Shown here one piece after another: positions 1 through 5,489 of a stretch of 5,494 nt of DNA. The position numbers and the translations under genes were made by a program. The notes beneath the pieces were generated by a model. That model ran no database searches. It saw nothing but the letters and a program-made list of their open reading frames with translations, and had not been told where the DNA came from. Within the stretch, counting starts at the first letter, position 1, and each line of letters starts with the position of its first letter. Source of the stretch: Acidobacteriaceae bacterium (GTDB taxonomy: Bacteria > Acidobacteriota > Terriglobia > Terriglobales > Acidobacteriaceae); the NCBI GenBank assembly GCA_003135495.1, contig PLBX01000127.1:1-5494 (forward strand), in the 5' to 3' direction.

Positions 1-425
1 CTCTTGTAGTTGCTGTCGGCGGCGATTATAAAGAGCCGTCCGCTGCGAAACGCGTGGCCGCTTATTCACAAGATTCCGGCGCCACATGGCATCTTGCCGA
101 GGCGCAGCCTGGAGGCTATCGCTCAGCCGCCGCTGAATTTTCCGGGGGAGATTTCGAAGCGGTCGGCCCGAATGGAACCGATATCAGCCAGGGACATAGC
201 GGCGAGCGCATGCACTGGAAACATAGCGACTCATTGAATCTCAACGCTGTCAGCTTTTGTGGCGCCAACGGCTGGGCAGTCGGTCCGAAAGGAGTTGTCG
301 CTCGCTTCCGAGCACCACTCAGCGCAACGCCATCCCAGCCTCAGCCGAGAACTCCATCGAAACAAAATCCTGGCGCAGAAATTTCGGGAAGGCCGCAGCC
401 GCAATCATCGCCGCATTGTCTGTAG
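1..425 (+). CDS. BNR/YCF48-like beta-propeller protein, C-terminal part (5' end outside window)
   Basis: The reading frame (first full codon at base 3) is open from the left edge to a TAG at 423-425, so only the last 140 residues are present. Motifs typical of sialidase/BNR-like and YCF48-type propellers are visible: AVGGDYKEP, then YSQDSGATWH (an Asp-box-like S-x-D-x-G-x-T-W), GGYRSAAAEF, AVGPNGTDIS, and a closing blade NAVSFCGANGWAVGPKGVVARF. I recall this order from acidobacterial proteins annotated as WD40/YVTN/BNR-like or glycosyl-hydrolase-like. These are usually exported and have no proven enzymatic role. The family-like sequence stops at ...VARF (base 308). The last 38 residues are Pro/Ser/Gln-rich, and nearly all of them are the antisense reading of the 3' end of tsaD. 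That tail is probably a run-on after loss of the original stop codon. The in-frame GTG at 54 is not a plausible start because the homologous sequence continues upstream. The family call is fairly safe; the function is unknown. Confidence 0.72.
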   Translation, partial: LVVAVGGDYKEPSAAKRVAAYSQDSGATWHLAEAQPGGYRSAAAEFSGGDFEAVGPNGTDISQGHSGERMHWKHSDSLNLNAVSFCGANGWAVGPKGVVARFRAPLSATPSQPQPRTPSKQNPGAEISGRPQPQSSPHCL

Positions 426-1497
426 AAAGCGCATGCGACGGAAAGAACACCGGAATCCCCCGCATCGCTGCTTCGCGTTCGAATGTGGTCCGCAGCTCGT
501 GATTAGCGGCGACTCCACCGCTTACAAAAAGAGTTCGCACGTTATATTCTTCCGCGGCCGACAATGTCTTCAGCACTAAATCATTCACCATCGTACGCTG
601 GAATGAAGCCACCAGATTGAGCGTTTGCCGATCGCACAACTTGCGCACATCCTCCACCAACGGCTTGCCGATTCCCGCAAGGGCCGCGCGGCGAGCCTCC
701 ATCGCAGGCTTCATATTCTGCGTCTCCACATATCGCAAAACCGCCGTCTTGATTCCACTATAAGAAAAATCGAAATGCGGCCCGGCATCTTTAACGACGA
801 CTGCTGCCTCATTTTGCGTCTGATCCCGCTGCTTGTGATCGCGACGGTCGGCGTGCTTCATCTGTGAAATCTGAAATTTCACCGCCTGCGGATCGCCGTG
901 CTTCGCCAGTCGATCGATGATTGGTCCTCCGGGATAGCCCAATCCCAGGAGCTTCGCCACTTTATCGAATGCCTCGCCCGCCGCGTCATCGCGAGTGTGG
1001 CCGATATTCCGGTAGGTCCACAAATTTTGCTGCACTTCGGCGAGATAGAGATGCGTGTGACCGCCAGAGACAACCAGCGCCAGCACCGGGAAATTTAAAT
1101 CGCTATTGGCACTCTGCCGCTGCTCCAGCAGGACGGCGTGAATGTGTCCCTCAAGATGATTCACCGCAATGAGCGGCTTCTCCAGGGCAAACGCCAGCGC
1201 TTTGGCAAAACTTATGCCCACGAGCAGAGCGCCCGCCAACCCCGGACCCTGCGTCACCGCGATCGCATCCAGCGATCCATAAGCTTGTTTGGCTTCAATC
1301 AAGGCCTGGCGCACCACCGGAACGATAGAGCGCAAATGCTCGCGCGAAGCCAGTTCCGGGACGACTCCGCCGTACGGTTGGTGAGTAGCGATCTGTGAGG
1401 CCACCACGTTCGACAAAATTTGCTGGCCCGAGCACACCACGGCCGCACCCGTCTCATCACAGGAGCTTTCGATACCGAGGATGTATACGTCGGGCAT
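319..1497 (-). CDS. tsaD: tRNA N6-adenosine threonylcarbamoyltransferase TsaD
   Basis: TsaD (Kae1/Gcp/YgjD family) is the catalytic subunit that transfers the threonylcarbamoyl group from threonylcarbamoyl-AMP to A37 of ANN-decoding tRNAs. It acts in the cytoplasm with TsaB and TsaE, which are not in this window. The 392 residues show the ASKHA-fold signatures in order: GIESSCDET (8-16), VPELASREH (46-54), HLEGH (114-118, two metal-binding His), SGGHTHL (144-150), GEAFDKVAKLLGLGYPGGP (174-192), FDFSYSGIKTAV (242-253), SGGVAANHELR (326-336) and STDNAAMIAAAA (358-369, metal-ligand Asp360). All key residues are present. The protein is about 50 residues longer than E. coli TsaD (337). The extra length sits mainly in a hydrophilic insertion at about 208-241, where an FPRP-like motif is usual, and in a longer stretch at about 258-290. 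The ATG at 1495-1497 gives the expected N-terminus, although no clear Shine-Dalgarno precedes it. The 3' end overlaps the convergent propeller gene by 107 bp, and cca lies divergently upstream. Confidence 0.97.
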   Translation of the reverse strand: MPDVYILGIESSCDETGAAVVCSGQQILSNVVASQIATHQPYGGVVPELASREHLRSIVPVVRQALIEAKQAYGSLDAIAVTQGPGLAGALLVGISFAKALAFALEKPLIAVNHLEGHIHAVLLEQRQSANSDLNFPVLALVVSGGHTHLYLAEVQQNLWTYRNIGHTRDDAAGEAFDKVAKLLGLGYPGGPIIDRLAKHGDPQAVKFQISQMKHADRRDHKQRDQTQNEAAVVVKDAGPHFDFSYSGIKTAVLRYVETQNMKPAMEARRAALAGIGKPLVEDVRKLCDRQTLNLVASFQRTMVNDLVLKTLSAAEEYNVRTLFVSGGVAANHELRTTFEREAAMRGIPVFFPSHALSTDNAAMIAAAAFPKFLRQDFVSMEFSAEAGMALR

Positions 1498-1566
1498 AAT
1501 GAAGGTTGCGGTGAGAAGAAGATTCTCTTCACGCGCGCAGCGTGCTGAACCGCACTGCTAGTCTAA
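1498..1566. promoter_or_regulatory. 69-bp divergent tsaD/cca intergenic region
   Basis: This is the only non-coding DNA between two divergent tRNA-maturation genes, so both promoters and 5' leaders must lie here or inside the opposite coding sequence. I see no strong -35/-10 pair. The best minus-strand candidate is TTCAGC, 16 nt, GAGAAT, which is poor. Small purine-rich dyads occur at 1513-1527 (GAGAA, 5 nt, TTCTC) and at 1518-1530 (GAAGA, 3 nt, TCTTC). A TAA at 1564-1566 lies immediately before and in frame with the cca ATG. Neither gene has a clear Shine-Dalgarno at its annotated start, which could mean short leaders or leaderless mRNAs. Confidence 0.4.
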
Positions 1567-2982
1567 ATGAGGGAGCGAGTGCCTTTGCAGGAAGCGAGAA
1601 ACCACGCCGCCGAAATCGTCAACATCTTGCGCGAGCGCGGCCACCAAGCTTACTTCGCTGGAGGATGCGTGCGCGATCTTCTGCTGGCCCGTGAGCCCGC
1701 CGACTACGACGTAGCCACGGACGCGACGCCGCAGCAGGTGATGGGGATCTTTCCGCAGACGTACGCGGCAGGCGAGCAATTTGGGGTGGTACTGATACCG
1801 AGATCGCCCGCGGAGCACGCTCTGACGGGCGAAGACGCCCCTCGTTCCCCCGGCAATGATTACACAGGCAATCACAAAGGAGCTGTCGAGGTTGCTACTT
1901 TTCGATCTGATATCGGCTACTCGGATGGGCGCCACCCTGACGAAGTTCGCTTCACTAAGGATCCGCGCGAAGATGCGCAGCGCCGCGATTTCACTATCAA
2001 TGGCATGATGCTCGATCTCGCGAGCAACAAAATTCTAGATTTCGTTGGTGGCCGCGATGATCTGAAAGCTGGAATCATTCGCGCTATCAGCGATCCCAAC
2101 CGCCGCTTTACCGAAGACAAGTTGCGCATGCTCCGAGCCGTTCGTTTTGCAGCCCGCTTCGATTACCAAATCGATCCCGCAACGATGGCTGCAATCCAAA
2201 GATTAGCTCCTGCTATTGATCAGGTCTCATGCGAGCGCATCCGCGAAGAATTAACCAAAATGCTAACCGAAGGCCGCGCCCGCCGCGCCTTTGAATTGCT
2301 CGATGCGACCGGCCTGTTGCCCGAAGTACTACCAGAAATCGCCCAAATGAAAGGGGTGCAGCAGCCACCGCAGTACCACCCGGAAGGCGACGTGTTCGTG
2401 CACACATTGCTCCTACTCGAGAAACTGCAGCCCGATGCTTCGGGCTCAATTTCGAAAACTCTAGCGTGGGGAGCTCTGCTCCATGACGTAGGCAAGCCGC
2501 CTACATTTCGCGTCGCGCCTGACCGCATCCGCTTCGATGGCCACGTCGATGTAGGAATAAAAATGGCTGCCGGAATTTGCCGCCGTTTGCGATTCTCCAA
2601 CCACGAGACCGATCAGATTCTGGCGCTAGTCGATAATCACATGCGTTTTGCCGACGTGCAGCGCATGAAGCAATCTACGCTGAAAAAGTTTCTGCGAATG
2701 CCGCGCTTCGACGAGCACCTGGAACTGCATCGTATCGACTGCCTATCCAGCCACGGCCACCTCGACTCGTACGAATATTCGCGCGAGCAATTGCGCTCCA
2801 TGCCGCCCGAGGCCATCCGTCCCCAGCCGCTGATCTCGGGCCGCGATCTGATGGCAGCAGGCTATGAACCCGGCCCGCGCTTTAAGGAGATCCTGACAGC
2901 AGTCGAAGATGCGCAACTTGAAGGCCGCCTGGATTCATCCGACGCCGCGATGGAATTTGTGCGACGAGAATTTTCGCTGTAA
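1567..2982 (+). CDS. cca: CCA tRNA nucleotidyltransferase, class II, with C-terminal HD domain
   Basis: The enzyme adds or repairs the 3'-terminal CCA of tRNAs from CTP and ATP. The 471 residues carry a polyA-polymerase-type nucleotidyltransferase head with GGCVRD (32-37) and the catalytic DYD (Asp46, Asp48). EVATFRSD (108-115) and RRDFTIN (139-145) follow. The nucleotide-selecting motif is FTEDKLRMLRAVRFAARF (181-198), and the neck helix motif is ERIREEL (223-229). The C-terminal HD phosphohydrolase-like domain (about 275-392) has His279, LLHDVGKP with His306-Asp307, His326, His358 and Asp391. An insertion of about 25 residues (79-105), rich in Pro, Gly and Asp, interrupts the head just before EVATFRSD. 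The ORF is closed upstream by a TAA directly before the ATG, so the start is ATG 1567 or further in. ATG has no Shine-Dalgarno, whereas AGGGAG at 1570-1575 could serve TTG 1585, six codons in. Motifs alone do not exclude a specialised CC-adding or A-adding enzyme of a split system. Confidence 0.93.
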   Translation: MRERVPLQEARNHAAEIVNILRERGHQAYFAGGCVRDLLLAREPADYDVATDATPQQVMGIFPQTYAAGEQFGVVLIPRSPAEHALTGEDAPRSPGNDYTGNHKGAVEVATFRSDIGYSDGRHPDEVRFTKDPREDAQRRDFTINGMMLDLASNKILDFVGGRDDLKAGIIRAISDPNRRFTEDKLRMLRAVRFAARFDYQIDPATMAAIQRLAPAIDQVSCERIREELTKMLTEGRARRAFELLDATGLLPEVLPEIAQMKGVQQPPQYHPEGDVFVHTLLLLEKLQPDASGSISKTLAWGALLHDVGKPPTFRVAPDRIRFDGHVDVGIKMAAGICRRLRFSNHETDQILALVDNHMRFADVQRMKQSTLKKFLRMPRFDEHLELHRIDCLSSHGHLDSYEYSREQLRSMPPEAIRPQPLISGRDLMAAGYEPGPRFKEILTAVEDAQLEGRLDSSDAAMEFVRREFSL

Positions 2983-2999
2983 TTGCACAAACTGCAATT
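2981..2999. repeat. Perfect 19-bp dyad overlapping the cca stop codon
   Basis: AATTGCA (2981-2987), spacer CAAAC, TGCAATT (2993-2999) is a perfect 7-bp inverted repeat. It begins on the last two bases of the cca TAA. No T-run follows on either strand and the stem is AT-rich, so it is not a canonical intrinsic terminator. The form TTGCA-N5-TGCAA resembles an operator for a dimeric helix-turn-helix regulator. It lies 75 bp upstream of the next gene's ATG. An mRNA 3'-end hairpin is the alternative reading. Confidence 0.5.
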
Positions 3000-3065
3000 C
3001 CGCGTCTTGCCCGCGAATCTCAAGTACGTTGGCATTTGGAAAGTAACCTGGGAGAAGATAAAGTT

Positions 3066-3069
3066 AAGG
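3066..3069 (+). promoter_or_regulatory. Shine-Dalgarno deciding the start at ATG 3075
   Basis: AAGG ends 5 nt before ATG 3075 and favours that codon over the upstream in-frame TTG at 3036. Starting at 3075 also puts a normal signal peptide (basic n-region followed by a hydrophobic core) at the very N-terminus, without 13 extra charged residues ahead of it. Confidence 0.45.
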
Positions 3070-3074
3070 CATTG

Positions 3075-4205
3075 ATGTTTCTGCGAATTAAGTCTGGACG
3101 TTTGATTTTTGCGCTGGTCATTCTTTGGTGGGCGTTTTCTTGCGCGGCGGTCTGCTGCGGACAATCGCCTCAGCCGCTTTCTGCACCAGGTCCGCAGCAA
3201 ACGCCGCAAGCACTGGATACAAACACTCAACAGCCCGGATCCGTCAACGGCGCGATAACCGGCACGATAGTCGATCCCAGCGGCGCCGTCGTTCCCGGAG
3301 CAACCGTGATGCTCACGCGCGATAATCTAAACCCTGAGCCTTCCACCACCAGCGCTCCAAACACGGGCACTTCAAAAAAAGGCACGCTATCCGGCAACGA
3401 TGGCCGCTTCGTTTTTGCCAACATCCCTCCCGGCTTATTCCATCTCACAATTATTTCCGCCGGATTCGCCACGCAATCGTTTTCTGGAGTTTTGCAATCT
3501 GGGGAAAATCAAGCAATCGCCATCGCGCTCGCCATGGCTGAAGCGATCACCGAGGTGGAAGTTGGCTTGACCCAGACTGAAGTGGCGGAAGAGGAAATAA
3601 AAATCGAGGAGAAGCAGCGCGTCCTCGGCGTCTTCCCAAATTTTTACGTCAGCTATATTCCGAACGCGGCTCCTCTTAACTCGAAGCAAAAATTTGAACT
3701 GGCCTGGAAGTCAGTCATTGATCCCGTCACGTTCGCATTAGTAGGCGTTACTGCAGGAGTTGAGCAGGCCGATAATTATTTCAGCGGATATGGCCAAGGC
3801 GCACAAGGTTATGCCAAGCGTTTTGGCGCCGGTTATGCCGACACGATCAGCGGCACGTTCATTGGAGGCGCGATTCTACCTTCTCTTCTGAAACAGGATC
3901 CTCGATACTTTTACAAGGGAACTGGAAGCAAACGTTCGCGCGCTCTCTATGCCATCGCCAATGCTTTTATCTGCAAGGGCGACAACAAACGGTGGCAGCC
4001 AAATTATTCCGGCATTCTGGGAAGCCTGGCTGCGGGCGGCATTTCAAATCTTTACTATCCGGCAAGCGATCGCAACGGTGCAGCGTTGACCTTCGAAAAT
4101 GCCGCTATCGGAATTGGGGGCACCGCTATTAGCAATCTGTTGCAAGAATTTGTGATCAGAAAACTGACTCCAAAAGTTCCGAATGATCCGGCGAACCCGA
4201 AGTGA
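3075..4205 (+). CDS. Exported protein: CarboxypepD_reg-like domain fused to glycine-rich domain of unknown function
   Basis: Starting from ATG 3075 the protein has 376 residues. Residues 1-29 form a signal peptide: basic MFLRIKSGR, hydrophobic core LIFALVILWWAF, and a Cys/Ala-rich end SCAAVCCG. There is no good lipobox. A Gln/Pro/Ser-rich linker follows (30-56). A carboxypeptidase-regulatory-like beta-sandwich spans about 57-152, with GAITGTIVDPSGAVVPGATV, DGRFVFANIPPGLFHLTI and a closing strand. In Acidobacteria this domain commonly begins TonB-dependent receptors, but no plug or barrel follows here. An acidic linker (155-182, EVEV...EEEIKIEEK) leads to the C-terminal domain (about 183-368). 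Its landmarks are VLGVFPNFYVSYIPNAAPL, GYGQGAQGYAKRFGAGYAD, GTFIGGAILPSLLKQDPRYFYKGTG, GSLAAGGISNLYYPASDR and IGIGGTAISNLLQEFVIRKLTP. I recall this half as recurrent in Acidobacteria and uncharacterised. Its Gly/Ala-rich hydrophobic stretches suggest membrane association in the envelope, which is inference. The gene follows cca by 92 bp and converges with the next gene. Confidence 0.8.
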   Translation: MFLRIKSGRLIFALVILWWAFSCAAVCCGQSPQPLSAPGPQQTPQALDTNTQQPGSVNGAITGTIVDPSGAVVPGATVMLTRDNLNPEPSTTSAPNTGTSKKGTLSGNDGRFVFANIPPGLFHLTIISAGFATQSFSGVLQSGENQAIAIALAMAEAITEVEVGLTQTEVAEEEIKIEEKQRVLGVFPNFYVSYIPNAAPLNSKQKFELAWKSVIDPVTFALVGVTAGVEQADNYFSGYGQGAQGYAKRFGAGYADTISGTFIGGAILPSLLKQDPRYFYKGTGSKRSRALYAIANAFICKGDNKRWQPNYSGILGSLAAGGISNLYYPASDRNGAALTFENAAIGIGGTAISNLLQEFVIRKLTPKVPNDPANPK

Positions 4206-4207
4206 TG

Positions 4208-4226
4208 GAGCGCTGAGTCTGCGCTC
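4208..4226. repeat. Small perfect hairpin just after the exported fusion gene
   Basis: GAGCGC (4208-4213), loop TGAGTCT, GCGCTC (4221-4226) forms a perfect 6-bp stem two bases after the TGA of the plus-strand gene. No U-tract follows, so at best it is an mRNA 3'-end stabiliser or a non-canonical terminator. A 6-bp dyad can easily arise by chance. Confidence 0.3.
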
Positions 4227-4277
4227 GGCCACATGAGCAAGATCGCCTCCACCACAAATCTCTTGATACGCCAACAT

Positions 4278-4306
4278 GGTGCGCCAAGCGCTACTGCGCT
4301 GGCACC
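4278..4306. repeat. Two-tier hairpin around the stop codon of the minus-strand gene
   Basis: The outer stem is GGTGC (4278-4282) with GCACC (4302-4306). The inner stem is AGCGC (4287-4291) with GCGCT (4296-4300), closing a TACT loop that holds part of the minus-strand TAG (4291-4293). An internal loop separates the two stems. No T-run follows on either strand. It may act as a 3'-end structure for the minus-strand transcript in the 85-bp convergent gap. The functional evidence is weak. Confidence 0.3.
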
Positions 4307-5253
4307 GGGCGCTTTGCGGCGACGGGGCTCACTCCCTTCGTGCACCGTCCAGATGCGGCCTCAGGTTTGGCCGCCGAGCGTATAGCATCTTGAGTCTGAC
4401 GAAGTGAAGTCATCAGCGCTTCTCGAGATACCCGGCGAACGATCGGGCTGACAACGTAGCGAAGCAAAAACGGAATGTCCCGGCTGAGAACGATCGCTTC
4501 CAATTCGACATAGACGCCCCCATCGCGCTCTTCGAAGCGGGTAATGCTGTAGGTTTTCCAGATCAGGCCCGTACCTTCGTCCTCGGGCAACATATGCTGG
4601 CCATCTGTACCGTAGCCCGCAATTTCCTGGATGCGCGTCGATTCAGAGACGCTATACCAACGCTGGTCATTAACCCGCAAATAAGAGGACCGGAAGTCGC
4701 TATCGAGCGCAGTCTTCGCGACCAGCGATTTGTTCATCAGGAGCATGTAAAACTCGTCTTCCGATTCGCTGGCGGCAATGACTTTGGAATCGATCACAGC
4801 CGGTTTGTAGACCTCTTTGTAACATCCATAACCGCGCACGACGGGCAGAACATCGTGCAGCGTCGCATTCGGGATAAAGGCTTCGCCATTCCAATCGTGA
4901 ATCAGTCCGGAGGGCACTCGTTTCGGAATATGCGGGCCGGCGGGCGAAACCACGATCTCGCCGCTCCTGAGTTTGGCAGCAAGTTCGGGAGCTTCATCGC
5001 TCAAAACAAAAGGATGATCAGGGACTAGACGTTCCTGCACCTGGGCATTCACCGCGTCGACGTATTCTTCCCACGCTTTAAGCGCCTCGGTCTTGAGGTT
5101 AGCCGAATTGGCCGTCCACGGAAAAAGAATGACGATACACAGGCTGAGCCGGAGGACAGCTCGCTGAAACGAGAACCATGCAGAGTGCGGCACGGTGAGA
5201 GTTTCGAGTCGCTCCACCGGTGGCACGGCCTGGATTGGAAGGACGGCGCTCAT
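4291..5253 (-). CDS. Secreted protein of unknown function, possible START/SRPBCC-like C-terminal domain
   Basis: The protein has 320 residues. A basic and hydrophobic segment at about 31-50 (RAVLRLSLCIVILFPWTANSA) looks like a signal peptide cleaved near residue 51. Its n-region is unusually long from ATG 5253, so a later start such as GTG at codon 21 is possible. Neither start has a good Shine-Dalgarno. The mature protein begins with an amphipathic helix (KTEALKAWEEYVDAVNAQVQERL). GEIVVSPAGP and VPSGLIHDWNGEAFIPNATLHDVLPVVRGY follow, then a mixed alpha/beta region. The stretch 227-292 includes GTGLIWKTYSITRFEERDGGVYVELEAIVLSRDIP and ends in a helix, IVRRVSREALMTSLRQTQDAI. That strand pair plus long C-terminal helix is reminiscent of START/SRPBCC lipid-binding folds, by pattern only. 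I recall similar secreted acidobacterial proteins without known function. The last 25 residues are low-complexity. The gene converges with the exported fusion gene and has its own upstream region with a candidate promoter. Confidence 0.75.
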   Translation of the reverse strand: MSAVLPIQAVPPVERLETLTVPHSAWFSFQRAVLRLSLCIVILFPWTANSANLKTEALKAWEEYVDAVNAQVQERLVPDHPFVLSDEAPELAAKLRSGEIVVSPAGPHIPKRVPSGLIHDWNGEAFIPNATLHDVLPVVRGYGCYKEVYKPAVIDSKVIAASESEDEFYMLLMNKSLVAKTALDSDFRSSYLRVNDQRWYSVSESTRIQEIAGYGTDGQHMLPEDEGTGLIWKTYSITRFEERDGGVYVELEAIVLSRDIPFLLRYVVSPIVRRVSREALMTSLRQTQDAIRSAAKPEAASGRCTKGVSPVAAKRPVPAQ

Positions 5254-5304
5254 GAATTACCGCCATGTACCGTACTCAGATTCGATGTCACAAAACAGCG
5301 GAGG

Positions 5305-5333
5305 ATTCGATTTGTGTCGCGGATGATTGTTAA
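5305..5333 (-). promoter_or_regulatory. Candidate sigma70-type promoter for the secreted-protein gene
   Basis: On the minus strand, TTAACA (5328-5333, 5 of 6 to TTGACA) is followed after 17 nt by TCGAAT (5305-5310, 4 of 6 to TATAAT). This would start transcription near 5298 and leave a leader of about 45 nt. It is the best pair I find in the upstream region. Acidobacterial promoters are poorly characterised, so this is tentative. Confidence 0.3.
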
Positions 5334-5349
5334 CTGGCGAAAACCCGTT

Positions 5350-5398
5350 TCCCAGCCAACCACTCATCCAGCAATCCCAGCCAATAGTTATCCAGCAA
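5350..5398. repeat. Tandem duplication of a 24/25-bp unit upstream of the secreted-protein gene
   Basis: Two abutting units occupy 5350-5374 and 5375-5398. On the minus strand each reads TTGCTGGAT, a variable 5-6 nt, then TTGGCTGGGA. The 19 arm positions are identical and only the centre differs. Within each unit the two arms resemble each other (TTG-CTGG and TTGGCTGG), so the core occurs four times on the same strand. The array ends 17 bp upstream of the candidate -35 box, a position suited to an activator-binding site. A recent slippage duplication without function is the alternative. Confidence 0.6.
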
Positions 5399-5469
5399 AT
5401 CGGGGGATGAAAACACGACTGAATAACTCTCGGGAATAGACCTCCATCTTCTGTTTTGCAAATGACTTT

Positions 5470-5489
5470 CGCGGACAAGAGTGTCCGCG
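5470..5489. repeat. Perfect palindrome, REP-like element at right edge
   Basis: CGCGGACA (5470-5477), loop AGAG, TGTCCGCG (5482-5489) is a perfect 8-bp stem with a 4-nt loop, followed by CTACA to the window end. No T-run follows, so it is not a standard intrinsic terminator. The sequence GCGGACA...TGTCCGCGCTACA looks like a dispersed extragenic palindrome I associate with acidobacterial genomes. That is recollection and cannot be verified from one copy. The element may continue beyond the window. Confidence 0.5.

Noticed and set aside
625..1398. Several plus-strand ORFs of 66-86 codons inside tsaD
   Set aside because: They are antisense to a fully recognisable TsaD, have Arg/His-rich composition typical of shadow frames, and show no family motif.
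1827..1840. GGGCG-AAGA-CGCCC hairpin inside cca
   Set aside because: A 5-bp stem inside GC-rich coding DNA is expected by chance, and there is no positional reason for a function.
1558..2600. Minus-strand ORFs inside cca (70-126 codons)
   Set aside because: They are antisense shadows of a gene with all class II motifs intact; no ribosome-binding site or recognisable domain was seen.
3029..3064. TTGGCA or TTGGAA as a -35 box for the exported fusion gene
   Set aside because: TTGGCA has no -10 at an acceptable distance. TTGGAA with TAAAGT would start transcription within a few bases of the ATG and exclude the ribosome-binding sequence.
4594..5028. 144-codon plus-strand ORF
   Set aside because: It lies wholly antisense to the secreted-protein gene, which has a signal peptide and family-like sequence; the plus-strand product has none.
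5350..5398. Tandem units read as a mini CRISPR array
   Set aside because: There are only two abutting units with a 5-6 nt variable centre; no spacers of normal length and no cas genes.
5445..5447. ATG opening a roughly 20-codon minus-strand reading frame (MEVYSRELFSR...) as a leader peptide
   Set aside because: It has only a weak upstream purine stretch and no attenuator-type structure or codon run to support a leader role.
5257..5478. 73-codon minus-strand ORF ending 3 bp before the secreted-protein ATG
   Set aside because: The spacing is operon-like, but it starts at a TTG inside the palindrome, its middle is just a translation of the tandem repeats (Trp/Gly-rich), and no family is recognisable.
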